A DNA stretch of 64,000 bases from Conchocele bisecta (Eukaryota; Mollusca; Bivalvia; Lucinida; Thyasiridae), in assembly GCA_029237695.1 (NCBI GenBank), contig CM055274.1, positions 19,147,505 through 19,211,504 on the forward strand, written 5' to 3'. The position numbers and the translations under genes were made by a program. Of the stretch, positions 1-10,896 are shown in pieces. The notes below the pieces were generated by a model that made no database searches, was not told where the DNA came from, and saw only the letters and a program-made list of their open reading frames with translations. Positions within the stretch are counted from its first letter, which is position 1. Every line of letters starts with the position of its first letter.

Positions 1-2640
1 TTTGAAACACCAGCTTCTGCATATCGTGTAAATACTATTGATGGACCGCCAATAGAGCGTCCTTCATCATTTCGTATGTTTCTTCTTTTGGTGCATATAG
101 AGCATCCTCCGGTATAATCGTCTTTGAAGATTTTTGTTCTTTAATGGTTCCTCTCAATAAATATTGTATAGCTACTCCAGGTAGTGTTACCGCATCTTTG
201 AAAATATCCACACCTCTGTGTTTATAAAATTCACACATTTTTTCCACCGCTTCTAGGAACGGTGCTACATCTAAATCGTTATAATATTTCAACCAATCTC
301 TGAAAGTTTTCATATTATTTTCTTCGAAAATTCTACGACATTTACTTAATTCTGTTTCATCTATTAACATTTTCTCAGATAGTTTGGAATACCAATTCTC
401 TATATCCGGTAGTCCTGGGTAATCCAGTTTGTCTGGAGAATCGAACCACTCATAAGGAAAGAAAGATTTCTGTCCTTTGCATTCGTAGGCTTTTATCCAA
501 CTATCGTAACTTACACCAGGTCCTAGATAAAGTATTACATCAAGAAATCTAAACTCTGGAGTAAATAGAAATATTGTTGCGTTTGCACGCTTTCCGACCA
601 TTACTTTCTTTGTTGTTGATGCCAGTTCGCCTACTAGGTATTTCTTTATTAAGTTTATATCGTACTTACTGCTGTTAAAACCTATAACCGGTACTTGCTC
701 TATCCACTGTTCGATCTTGGCGATTTCGTTTTTACGTAAATGTTCTGTATTAAACCCATATCTTGACCACACTTCTTCTCTCTTATAGCTTTTCCCCTGA
801 CTTTCAAATCTTCTACGAATTTTTCTATAAGTTTTGCGGGATCTTTATCACAAATATGAGTTACTGTTCCTGAGAAATTATCTCCTATACTAACGCTTAC
901 CGGAACGTGCTCGGCTTCGTACTCTAGATTATTACCGAGAGTTTCAAATTCTGGGTTGAGATATGCCTCAAAATCGTATACTATCTGATATGGATAAAGA
1001 GTAGTGTCGCAACCGATCTTTATGTCTTTACCCGTTCTTTCAAATTCGCATTCCCACATAACTACTAGGTTGAATTCTTTGCTTCTTCTAATAAATATAT
1101 CTCTTCTCATAGTGGATGCGCGTTCTTCTTTTCTATGCTTTGCATGAATCTCACACCCGTGCCAGTAACAGCCGTGATATTGATATACGGTATTGGTTTC
1201 CGTACAGTATCCATCTACTGGAGCTCCTAAAACCCATCTTTCACCCCCGTGTCCACACTGTTCGTGGTGAATGTGAATTCCCTCGCGCTTTTCCACAGAG
1301 TACATCCAATCGATCGCCCCATAACTGTTAGAACCTTTTGGGTAGAACGCTTTCTCGAACGACGAACGTGTGCGCTCTAAATAATTACCATCACATATTA
1401 CTTTTGTCTCACCTTTCATACATGTTGGTCCGTGTCTCTTCATATTACTCGCTTTCGTGAATTTCTGCTTGCAATTATCGCAGGCGTAAATTTTAGATAG
1501 GTTTTTAAGATTTTTTATCAGAAATGCGTGATTATTAAACAGTCCTATTGTCATTGGTTTATTACCTATTGCCTTATAGTGTGCTTGTACCTTTTTCAAC
1601 CACCATACGTTACATTCGGTTGGTTGATATACTTCTATACCGATTTTAAAAAACTCTTCAACCTTTTTCAGATCTGAAAAAGGAATTGGTGAAACCACAT
1701 TACTACCAAAATATTGCTTACTAAGTTCTTTCGCCTTTTCTGTACATCTGTCGGGTCTTTTATCTGTCATATGCGTAGCTAGACACCTGAACAGACAAAG
1801 GTCGTCATTATACTTATCTAAAGAATACATACCTTTTTTATTCTTCAGCCATTCTGGAAGTTCTCCTCTTGCTGCTTCTTTGGATTGTAGTCCCAAATCT
1901 ATTTCCCTACTACCCAGTATTAGCTTTACGAAAACCTCTACCCATCTTACAAACTTCCACTTTGTATTCGGTCTGTCTATTTTATCGGACATTATTCGTG
2001 TTTGCCCCTTATCTGACAGCCCTTTTTTAACGGTTTTCATTGATGATAGTGGTTCGCTACCGAGATTTTTGTGCATTATTATAGTTACAGGTTTTCCATT
2101 TTTAGTTTCCTCCATATGTTCTAGCTTGTAAGAATATGAATATCTCAAATAAAAATTGGTTGTTATATAAGGAGCGAGTTTATCGGACATGCGTTCAAAC
2201 CCGTTAATGTCAATAATGTACGAAAGGATAATGTAACTACCCGTCTTCTATTTTCTACCTTTTCCAATGTTTCATCGTGAGCCCCCAATATTTCTTCACC
2301 TTTTTCCACTATCGCGCGAACTATAGATCTTTTATTTGGCATTTGGTCACCTGTGTGTCTAATTTGAGACAAATTATTGGTGCTTGAAGGTTTTATTACA
2401 CTAGCCCTTAACTCCGCAATACTTTCTTTTTGATTCTGTTACCAACTTCCTCCGCCCTTTGGATATATCATTAAATGCCCCTCTTTTATAGGCGCGGGTA
2501 AACCGCTTCATAAACACCTTATTCTTTGTGTCGTTTATCAGCTTTGTCAACCCCCTAACTCTCAACCGTTTACTATAAGTAATCCCTAGAGATTCGGCTT
2601 CTCTTCTCAAACTTTCTATTTCTGCTCTAGCTTTCTGGCG
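1..2640 (-). pseudogene. Type-B DNA polymerase of a Polinton/adintovirus-like element, decayed, runs off the left edge
   Basis: Seen: consecutive minus-strand reading frames at 2610-2401, 2372-2163, 2190-700 and 772-35 together read as one large protein broken by frameshifts. From the N-terminus they show a short basic/coiled segment, a C2H2-like finger (CDNCKQKF...H...C near 1490), a Cys/His cluster (YHGCYWHGC near 1170), an exonuclease Exo I-like motif (VYDFEAYLNP near 985), an Exo II-like motif (GFNSSKYD near 680) and an Exo III-like Y..D motif (YYNDLDVAPF near 270). The last 50 bases shift frame again into GGPSIVFTRY, a stretch typical of this polymerase group. The catalytic palm would lie beyond the left edge. 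Known: this layout belongs to protein-primed-type polymerases of Polinton-like elements in invertebrates. Inferred: a dead copy, because at least three frameshifts are needed. Confidence 0.8.
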
Positions 2641-2692
2641 TTATCATATTTTCTGTATATACTTTTGTATATATACTTTTGTATAACCTATA

Positions 2693-2878
2693 AAATTTAT
2701 CTGTTCAATTGGATGTCAAAAATTTACATAATGTTTTTTTCACGTCCAATTGAACAGATAAATTTCATAGGTTATATACATATATAATTTATCTGTTCAA
2801 TTGGACGTCAAAAATTTCCATAATGTTTTTTTCACGTCCAATTGAACAGATAAATTTCATAGGTTATATACATATATA
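2693..2878. promoter_or_regulatory. Tandemly duplicated palindromic region between two divergent genes
   Basis: A unit of about 92 bp is present twice in tandem. Each unit has inverted arms, TTCAATTGGACGTC on the left and CACGTCCAATTGAACAG on the right, around an AT-rich centre, followed by TATATACATATATAA. The polymerase reads leftward from about 2640 and the zinc-finger gene starts at 2879, so this is the only place for a shared divergent promoter. The CAATTG core also occurs in the repeated sites of the element at 46704-49939. Confidence 0.6.
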
Positions 2879-3112
2879 ATGGAGTGTGTGACTTGTAAGA
2901 CGTTTACGTGTAAAGACTATCTACGAAGGCATCTATCGAGACGTAGAAAGTTTCCTTGTGTCCCCCCACAATTTCAATGCCCCAGATGCCCTTGTAAATT
3001 CATTAGTGCCCAAACTCTTTGTAGACATAAGCAACTACGCTGTCAGGTGGCTAAAGGTGAACGTGGTAGACTAGAGCTGGTAGAATTAGTTGCTGATCTG
3101 CGAAATAAATAA
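2879..3112 (+). CDS. Small two-zinc-finger protein (77 aa)
   Basis: Seen: the ATG follows a TATATA-rich run directly, and the first cysteine is residue 3. Two C2HC-type fingers follow: CVTC...H...PC (about residues 3-27) and CPRC...H...RC (about 34-55). The tail (residues 58-77) is charged with regularly spaced leucines. It reads away from the polymerase gene, toward the element terminus at 3428. The finger spacing and the linking PC.PP segment match the proteins encoded at 47461-47745 and 48649-49023, so they are one family. Inferred: a sequence-specific DNA-binding protein of the element, perhaps acting on the palindromes just upstream. No stop or frameshift interrupts it, unlike the neighbouring polymerase. 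Confidence 0.65.
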   Translation: MECVTCKTFTCKDYLRRHLSRRRKFPCVPPQFQCPRCPCKFISAQTLCRHKQLRCQVAKGERGRLELVELVADLRNK

Positions 3113-3227
3113 ATTAGCTATATCGGAGGAGAAAAATGAGGTGTTGGAATATAAACTATTGTACTTGCATGAATGATTTCGACTTTTTTCAAAAGTCAAT
3201 TACCAATATAATTGGACTACAATACCA

Positions 3228-3428
3228 CCACCAACTTTTGGTTGGAGGTGGTATCATTTTGACTCCCTCTTTTCAAAATTATTTTCTCAAAAAATTCATA
3301 AATTTGCTGTCGGGAGACAATTTTCCTCGTTAACCAATTTTTGGTTTTTCGTGGGTGGTGGGGGTATTATAGAGGGTTATAAATGATATCACGGTAGGTG
3401 GTATCATTTTGACTCCCTTACTACTACT
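3228..3428. repeat. Probable right terminus of the polymerase element, with an internal copy of the terminal motif
   Basis: The motif GGTGGTATCATTTTGACTCC occurs at 3246-3265 and again at 3399-3418. The second copy is followed by CTTACTACTACT. Read on the minus strand the end is AGTAGTA..., then GGGAGTCAAAATGATACC, which closely matches both ends of the element at 46704-49939. An inverted repeat, ACCACCAAC...GTTGG.GGTGGT, lies at 3228-3252. The left end of the element is outside the window, so a target duplication cannot be tested. Confidence 0.5.
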
Positions 3429-3639
3429 GCTCTTTACCAAGTGATAAGTGATATTAAAAGGTTGTACATAAATCACCATGTACATACCGCCCTTTAGTGG
3501 AAAGTATGTACCTTTCTCAGTAAAATAACTTTTAAGAATGTAATACTATCAGTGGGAGTCCTTAATTGCTATGGGAATAACGCTAATGGGACCGTGGACA
3601 TATATAGATGTGTTCTCCATTTGTACTAGCCAGGTTAGC

Positions 3640-4700
3640 CAATTCGCGTGATTTCACAGTGACCTTGTTGAGCATTGAAGCGTTTGGAACCAATGGTATG
3701 AAATATAACCTCTTGCATTCATTCAAATTAGGAAGTCATTCAAGTTTACTGTAAAGTTCCACACTACATATTCTTGCCAACGCCCACTATGTAAGTTAAA
3801 ATTACATAATTTGGTAGCCATATTGGATTTGGTGTCTGAATATTGTCAACACGAATGTTGATGTGGAATGACAAGACAAGAAGTCTTTAAAAAATGAACT
3901 GAATAAGCCAACGTACATAACCAAGTGTACTATTTATAAGTATAATTGTTATATATGATTATATTATGAGTATATTATTATCCGGCGCCCATTTTAGACT
4001 TCTGTTATTGAACGTTGTATAATGGTGTATATTAAGTCAAGAAAACGAATGATCATCTTGACTTAATACCAGTAGTTGGTATAATTACTTTCTTAGATGT
4101 GACATACGAGTGTAATTATAAAAGCTAATTGCTACAATAATATCAAAATATTTGGCGGCTGTCTTGGACTAATGCTGTTGAAACAATAATCTAATTGCGT
4201 ACCTAAGGTACTAAAATCATTATGTATCCAAACATAGGATCTGAGTGCAATTATATATGTTTTCTTATGTAGAGATACGAATGCACGACGCGTATAATGT
4301 AATATATTTATAATTGGCGGCCGTTTTTAGAGTTTTGCTATTTAGACTATTATTCAATTTCATAGCAAAGTTACAAAAATAAACAATTCATTTTTTTTAA
4401 ATAAACCCACTATTATAAAAATCATACTCTTTGTTGTGACGAACTAATGAAATTATGCCAAATGGTCACATTTGGTGGCCATCTTGGATTTTTCACATAG
4501 TGCAGTTAAGTAATTGAATTTTAACGTTGCCAATGTTCATCACTATGTCAAATACATCCAGTTTACGCTCTTAAATTACTGAATTTACTCATGTTAATGC
4601 AACTATATGGCACACTATATATATTTGACAGCCATCTTGAATTTATGCAAATTTGTTAAACCGATCAAGGGTGACAGCTTGTCATCAGTTGGATTTCAAG
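3640..4700. repeat. Degenerate tandem array, ~165-bp period, with a conserved GGCGGCCATCTTGGA-like box
   Basis: Boxes resembling TTGGCGGCCATCTTGGATTT lie at about 3812, 3982, 4152, 4318, 4472 and 4628, spaced 154-170 bp. The sequence between boxes is strongly diverged, so this is an old array in which one box is best kept. No gene is visible from 3429 to 5506. Confidence 0.55.
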
Positions 4701-4854
4701 ACTAGAAGGTCTGGACATGCAAAGTCAGTAATAATAAAAGATGTTATTCAAAACAAGGTAAAGCCCATATCGGCCTATGGCTGCCGGACTATATTCAACT
4801 ATGGCTGAAAGAAAAAATGGCGGTAATTATGCTGCATTTTCATTGGCTACCTAT

Positions 4855-5228
4855 GTCGTTGGAACGAGATGCTATGTCGTGGTAACGACATAGCTAACTC
4901 GTGGTAACGCGATCCTATCTCGTGGGAACGAGATGCTATGTCGTGGTAACGAGATGCTATCTCGTGGGAACGACATAGCTAACTCGTGGTAACGAGATCC
5001 TATCTCGTGGGAACGAGATCCTATCTCGTGGGAACGAGATGCTATCTCGAGGGAACGAGATGCTATGTCGTGGTAACGAGATGCTATCTCGTGGGAACGA
5101 CATAGCTAACTCGTGGTAACGAGATCCTATCTCGTGGGAACGAGATCCTATCTCGTGGGAACGAGATGCTATCTCGAGGGAACGAGATGCTATGTCGTGG
5201 TAACGAGATGCAATGTCGTGGGAACGAC
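4855..5228. repeat. 21/22-bp minisatellite with a 127-bp higher-order unit
   Basis: About 17 copies of a 21-bp unit such as ACGAGATGCTATCTCGTGGG, each with short complementary arms (ACGAGAT / ATCTCGT) that can form a hairpin. One 22-bp variant (CGACATAGCTAACTCGTGG) recurs at 4971 and 5098, giving a 127-bp higher-order repeat made of one 22-bp and five 21-bp units. Confidence 0.85.
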
Positions 5229-5506
5229 TTAGAAAACAAATTGCACATGTGTCCCTTTTAAGCTTCCGTACCCATCCACTTCCTTGACCGAGCCTATTAC
5301 TTGAAGCTGAATGGGTTAGGATTAGACTTGATTAAACATGTTCATGTGTATAAGCGATGATTATGGGGGTATCATGATCACTCCTGTGATAACTATAGTT
5401 TAGTTTGCAGCATGGAATTCGTTCATGACATTTCTTGTTAATTGCAGATGCGATAGTTGGCCAACAACGGGTGAAGTAGTATCCGTATTGACACTACGCT
5501 GGAACA

Positions 5507-5629
5507 ATGGCGTCGTCAAATGAGGAGGCCAAGTACACTTCCCACTCTGATAAGTTACTCGTGGCTGCGCTCGATTTCGGGACCACATACAGCGGCTACG
5601 CCTTCTCATTCAGACATGAATACGAAAAG
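5507..5629 (+). CDS. HSPA12-like HSP70 protein, exon 1
   Basis: The first coding exon gives 41 residues from the ATG at 5507 and ends in phase 0 at an AAG followed by a GTATAA donor. It holds the phosphate-1 ATP-binding motif of the actin/HSP70 fold, ALDFGTTYSGYAFSF (residues 21-35). Known: HSPA12-type proteins are divergent HSP70s with the nucleotide-binding domain but without the usual HSP70 C-terminus; bivalves have very many copies. The start was chosen because the ATG is the first in frame and lies about 20 residues before the motif, as is usual. The next exon is about 12 kb away because intron 1 is filled with mobile elements. Confidence 0.85.
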
Positions 5630-6256
5630 GTATAACCATGATAGCTATAATACTGGGATATAAATAAGTGATTGCTACGTGTGCAGATACATGTATTAGT
5701 GGACGCTGCCACAGGCGGTCGGCAAATTGATAGGATAGTGTATTATACTTGTTTAGATATGTAGAAAAAATAATGTAGTCAGTGTATAGTCAATGTATTT
5801 ACAATCAATACAATGACTACCATCGCTCCAGATAAGCCGCGTATTTGTTTAAATACCCTATTAAAATTGTCAAAAACCCAATGGAAATCAGAAGTAGCGA
5901 GTATCACAAAGTAATAACAAAGTTGTGGTACCCTTATCATGCTACAGAAAACAATAAACAGACCACACATATAGCATATTTTTCTTATTTTCCATGAAAA
6001 CATATTTTTAGTATTTCATTAGAATTGTCTCCAAAGAGTCAATTCTAAGGAAATGCCAAGACGTGTTTTCATTTCGAAGCAAATTATTCAATAATTGCGG
6101 TCTGTTGACATGGTTGATGTGTAAACAGTAGTGTGATTTTATTTTACCCAATTAAAATTTTGAAATACCCAATTGCTTCAGAAATGATGGAGTGACAAAT
6201 ACTCTATTACTAATTCCTTATCTGGAGCCATGGACTACATTTTTTTCTACATGCAT
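5630..6256. other. Start of intron 1, no recognisable feature
   Basis: AT-rich sequence with no coding signal; short ORFs here are not supported by any motif. Confidence 0.5.
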
Positions 6257-6456
6257 AAGGGATGGATTGTGGCCTAGGGGTTAGAACACCTGACTTCAAA
6301 TCCGGAGGTTGTGGGTTAAACCTCGCCTTATGCATCTAACATACTTCCATAGTATTTCCATCCCACTCGTATGTCGGATTAGACTTTAAACTGTGGTCCC
6401 GTCTCTGTATGACCCTAGCTGTTGGTGGGACGTTACCCCCATTCACTTTCACTTTC
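6257..6456 (+). mobile_element. tRNA-derived SINE
   Basis: The head has a perfect RNA polymerase III box A (TGGCCTAGGGG, 6270-6280) and a near box B (GGTTAAACCTC, 6314-6324). The 3' part ends TGACCCTAGCTGTTGGTGGG...GTTACCCCC, which resembles the 3' domain of the SINEs at 40963 and 52407 (GACCTTAGCTGTTGAT...CGTTAAACACC). I could not find a clean target duplication. Confidence 0.6.
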
Positions 6457-6582
6457 CACATTCCAAAAACAAAGGAAAATACATATCATATCAATATGCC
6501 GACCACCTATCGTCGCGGCATGGTCTGACATTATAGATTCGCCTTGCAGTACAGGGGAGCGTTTCACTAAACTTCGTAAGTG

Positions 6583-6954
6583 TGTCACATGGTGAGAAAG
6601 ATGCATATCCAAGGCTCGATCGCTCTAACCGACTGAGCTAGCCGGGCACGAATACAAATTTCCTCCCCACAGTGAGTTACGTACCGTGACATGCTTCCCC
6701 GCCAAATTGGAATTCGTCCCCGAATTCTATATTTAATTCGTCTCTGAATTCCATATTTTTGGTACATTTTGGGTAGTATATATATCAGTCACGGTCCCTC
6801 CTTGGGCGCCAAATGTCACAGGGTGAGAAAGATGCATATCCTACACGAGGCTCGAACCCGGAATCTCTGGTTTACTGTACCATCGCTCTAACCGACTGAG
6901 CTAGCCGGGCACGAATACACATTTCCTCCCCACAGTGAGTTACGTACCGTGACA
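6583..6954 (-). mobile_element. TRIM (miniature LTR retroelement) with a tRNA-like promoter in its LTR
   Basis: Two direct repeats, 6583-6691 (109 bp) and 6814-6954 (141 bp), both begin TGTCAC and end GTGACA. On the minus strand the upstream LTR (6814-6954) is followed by TGGCGCCCAAGGAGGGAC (6795-6812), a good primer-binding site for tRNA-Lys. The downstream LTR is preceded by a purine tract GGCGGGGAAGCA (6692-6703). AGTG flanks both sides (6579-6582, 6955-6958) as a target duplication. The interior is only 122 bp and non-coding. The longer LTR holds a tRNA-like stretch (6846-6909, minus) with box A TAGCTCAGTCGG and box B GGTTCGAGCCT. The shorter LTR has lost about 32 bp of it. Confidence 0.75.
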
Positions 6955-7048
6955 AGTGCAACATTATGATTTCACATTAACAGTGTTGTTTTTTTGTAAG
7001 CAATCATTGGATTTACATTTATTGAGCATATGCAGCCTATGCTCAATA

Positions 7049-9485
7049 TGTCAAGGTCATTACCAAGGTCAGGAATGATCGAGACAAATTGTCTCCCCCA
7101 ATTATCATATGAACCAAGTATACTTCAATTGTTATGACGTTATGGCCAATATAGCTTGATCTGACGAACGAAAAGTGGTAACAATGCAGTTGAAGTGTAA
7201 GGGATAGGCCAGAGTAGATAAGTACACGTAGTCACTTAATCACTTATAATGTACACTATATTACATGGGGAACACACAGGAATACATGATACATTGATAT
7301 GCGAACATCACTGTACTGTGCATGATACTATTCAATTACTACAAGGTTGTAAGCCAATCGACTGTTATACTTTAACACAACTTAAAAGCTATAGACGAAT
7401 AAACTCGGTATGTGGTATCTCAATGGTCCCGTAGTGGACAATAGTATGAATGCACAAGTACTTTGATGATCGCTAATCAAAGTGAAATAACATACAAGTA
7501 TAACATGGCATAACGAACATTGGAGGACAAATGACAATCATCTGAGCTACCCAGTGCTGGCGTATCTCAATAGATAGTGTAACCTCTGAGTGATCAAGGT
7601 CCCAAGGTCTGCCTCACCCGCAATATGAGGTCTAGTCAACAATATGGCTATAATCCAACTTCAAGTGGATTAATCCATAAACAATATATGTAGTCTTACT
7701 ACAATCCTTTAGCCATGATATGCCATGATAGGAGTATTACCATACACTATCAAAGTATACATATGTATTGCCTATGCAATATATTTCCAAAGTATGAATG
7801 TCTTAAGTCAAAGCCGGATGTGGTTACATCACATGATAGTCAATAACGATAATGTTCCGGAAGCTGGTTCCCGGAAGTAAAGTTCCACAGGTAGTATTAT
7901 CTCCGGAAATGGTGGACCAGATGTAAAGTTCCTATGGTATCACTCGACTGTAGCAACCCGGATGTGGTAGACCGGATGTAAAGTATCCATGGTGAATCAA
8001 TGGGTTGTAATACCGGAAGTGGTAGACCGGATGTAAAGTTCCGATATAATACAAAATGGCGATTATCACGTTGGCTAAGACGCCGGGAAAAGTTTCACTT
8101 AGGTGACATTCAACTCGGTGGTAGTATAATGATATGATGTGTGTATGGCGTTTCACTTCACTAAACTATGGCTGTGACTGTCTGCTGAACGCGAGGTAGC
8201 TATCACACACTGCTCTATACAGGCCTGTACCCGGAGCTGCTACACACACTGCGCCAGACAGCGTACGGACACTCGGACGACCCGATACTCTGCACTGACT
8301 GGGGTCTGCCCTCAAACGAGTGGACCAAACGTCCAATGTGGCTCGCTGGAGCGTTCTCAAGAGGCAACAAAAATGAAATGAGTCTCCAATTACTGGACGA
8401 ATACGCACAGACAGACAGACAGGATGCACAACAGACTAAAACGGGAATCGAACAACGGCAAATCACAGCTGAAATAAAATGTTGTAGGTACATACCAAAA
8501 TCCTCCGTGTCACTGGTGAATACAGTACTAGTCTTCTGTAACCAGAAAATATGTGTCCCGCCAACACATAGCGAGACATCGCTTATATACGCACCAGTGA
8601 AACCATGCACGGAATAATGGATATGCCTACCCCTCGTACGACATCTCACATAAATACTACAAAACCATGGCTTTTGCCATGTCACCCGTGGGTTATATTG
8701 GCATAAATATATGTTCCCACGCCTTAAATTCAACCAAACCATGTACAGCCCTCGTGGAATAAATACCATCCAACATGTATACCCCACACTACCATATCTC
8801 CACACTATAGACCCAGATCTCATAATCCGAAATCTACTCGACTGGTCTCGACAATGCGAAGGTCGCTTCTTGGCCCCGCCAAACCCCTCCATAACGGTCC
8901 TACGGCTATACACTCAAATGAGAGTGTAGCACATACTAAACTCAAATATCGTGGTCATTTACGGAAATATCACGACACAAACATCACCATTATGGGATCT
9001 GATATATCCGTGTTGGCCAGTACCAGGCTATGATGAAACACTAACCCGTAGCATACATAACAGGGCAGACCATGGTATGGTCTGCGCTGTATACTGGCTT
9101 CACCTACAGAAGGTCCCTTATATGGTGAAACACTGACACGCGGACAAACTCGGCTGGCACGGACAGTGGACATCCGTAATACTAAAAGGTATCTTTTCCC
9201 TAGCGAAACCAGCACACGCAGTCAACGAGTTCTCTACCACACACATGCATAGTCTGTGGCAAATATGGCGTGACATCAGTAAAACATTGCTCATAAAATA
9301 GACGTATATTTAAATCCACAAATAGGACACGCATAAACGTATCTCCACCAATACAACATAAGCCCCCTTATTTCACAGGGATGTGAAACCAATAATACGC
9401 ACAACAATACAACACAGTACCACACACCACAAACATACAATTATACGGATTCCAGAATGTACAAGCATACACGTGTCACGCGACA
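7049..9485 (-). repeat. 3' LTR of retrotransposon copy 1
   Basis: 2437 bp, near-identical to 13606-16147 apart from small indels and loss of about 100 bp carrying the CACAGGTGTGTG-type repeats near one end. ORFs of 60-230 codons in it occur in both LTRs but show no protein motif. Confidence 0.9.
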
Positions 9486-9498
9486 TATCTCCCTCCTA
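9486..9498 (-). promoter_or_regulatory. Polypurine tract of retrotransposon copy 1
   Basis: On the minus strand AGGAGGGAGATA directly precedes the 3' LTR start TGTCGCG. Confidence 0.65.
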
Positions 9499-9555
9499 AA
9501 CAAAAAGTGTTTACACTTTCGTGCATAATCGCGAGACACGTTGGCACAGCTGAAT

Positions 9556-10890
9556 CTACCCAGATATCCTGCTCAGGTAGCCTGCCCACTTTATCTCATG
9601 TTTCCCTATATGTGTGTGTCCTGGTGCGTCCCTCAGGACATGGGTGAATTCCCGTAGGATCTCTCTCACTTGGGTCTTTTGTTTCTTGCCTAAATCAGGC
9701 GACAGGTCAACTTTGCTCTCCGTATCGGACTCTAATCCCCTGGGACATAACATGTTTTCTTCGGCACTACACCCACTTGGACTAGGATCCCCCTCTACTG
9801 TATCTTCTATCACGGCCGCATTTATTACAGTGAGTATTCCCTTCCCCGGGTGCTCAGGCCTAGTCTCGTACCTCTTTAACATGTTTGCTTGAAAGGTTTT
9901 CAACTTCCCTCCCATGTCAACCCTATAGTCCCACTCATTAACTACCTCTGTTATGGGGTATGGTCCCTTCCACCTAAGAAGCAATTTGTTGTTGTCTGTC
10001 GGTAGTAGTACAAGTACCTGATCTGCCACTGGATACTGCCTACTACGGGTCTTACGGTTGTAGTACTTTGCGTACTTTTTGGACGCACTCTTCAAGTTCT
10101 CATGCGCTATTTCGCACGTTTTCTCGAGCCGTTCGCGCAAGTCGAGGACGTACTGATACGTCGTTTTGACGTTGTCCTCTATGTCCTTCTCGGACCACAG
10201 ATCTCTAGTATGCTCATCGGACCCCGAACGGTCCTTCCGTACAATAGTTCAAACGGTGAGAAAGCCAAACTTTCTTGAGGGACTTCGCGATACGCGAATA
10301 AGAGCGCGTTAATGTACTTGTCCCAATCTTTGGGACGTTCGCTTGCCATTCTACGAAGCATTTGCTTTAACGTACCATTGAACCGTTCCACGAGACCGTT
10401 ACACTGTGGGTGGTACGGTGTCGTGGTTAATTGTCTCAGCGATAACAATCTACTAACTTCCTCCATGACTGCCGACGTAAATTGACTACCCCTATCGGTG
10501 AGCATCTCCTCGGGGATACCCAGTCTACTGAACATATCCACGAGAGCTTCCGCGACTCGTTCGGCTCGATGCCTGGTAGTGGTACCGCTTCTGGGTACCT
10601 AGTTGCATAATCAACTAACGTTAGTATGTAACGATTCTTCCGATCGGTAGCTGAAAAAATTGGCCCTACAATATCAACTGCGACTCGTTTGAACGGAGTG
10701 TCTATCAACGGCATAGTTCCTAACGGAACCTTGGTGATGTGTCCCTTTGACACAGTCTTTTGACATATGTCACAAGACCTACAAACCGTGTAATGTCACT
10801 GCCCACGCCTGGCCAATAAAATTCTGATAACAACTCGATCAGTTGTCTTCTTAACCCCTAAATGGCCCGCCATGATTGATTCATGTGCCA
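9556..10890 (-). pseudogene. Retrotransposon integrase, frameshifted, fused to an RT/RNase H remnant
   Basis: Seen in three minus-strand frames. The N-terminal HHCC zinc region lies at about 10890-10750 (H...H then C..C before QKTVSKGH). The catalytic core has D in AVDIVGP (about 10680), D in LTDRGSQFT (about 10490) and E in NGLVERFNG (about 10390), so all three acidic residues remain though a frameshift at about 10545 separates the first from the others. The C-terminal region (10140-9556) has the GPY/F-type motif LLRWKGPYPITEV. It then reads LSPDLGKKQKTQVREIL..., the type of segment found just before RT, but goes straight into AGYLSRIS, which resembles the end of RNase H. Inferred: an internal deletion removed RT-RNase H. 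Confidence 0.75.
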
Positions 10891-10896
10891 CTTTCA

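Noticed and set aside
3136..3333. 65-codon ORF after the small finger gene
   Set aside because: Spans the inverted repeat and terminal motif; no protein pattern.
6846..6909. A genuine tRNA gene on the minus strand
   Set aside because: D arm and T arm are tRNA-like, but the acceptor stem does not pair, the position before the anticodon is C instead of U, and it lies inside an LTR.
7932..9215. ORFs up to 232 codons in the LTRs (also 14808-15608 and 38718-39394)
   Set aside because: Lie inside long LTRs, on both strands, not conserved in frame between LTR copies, no motif.
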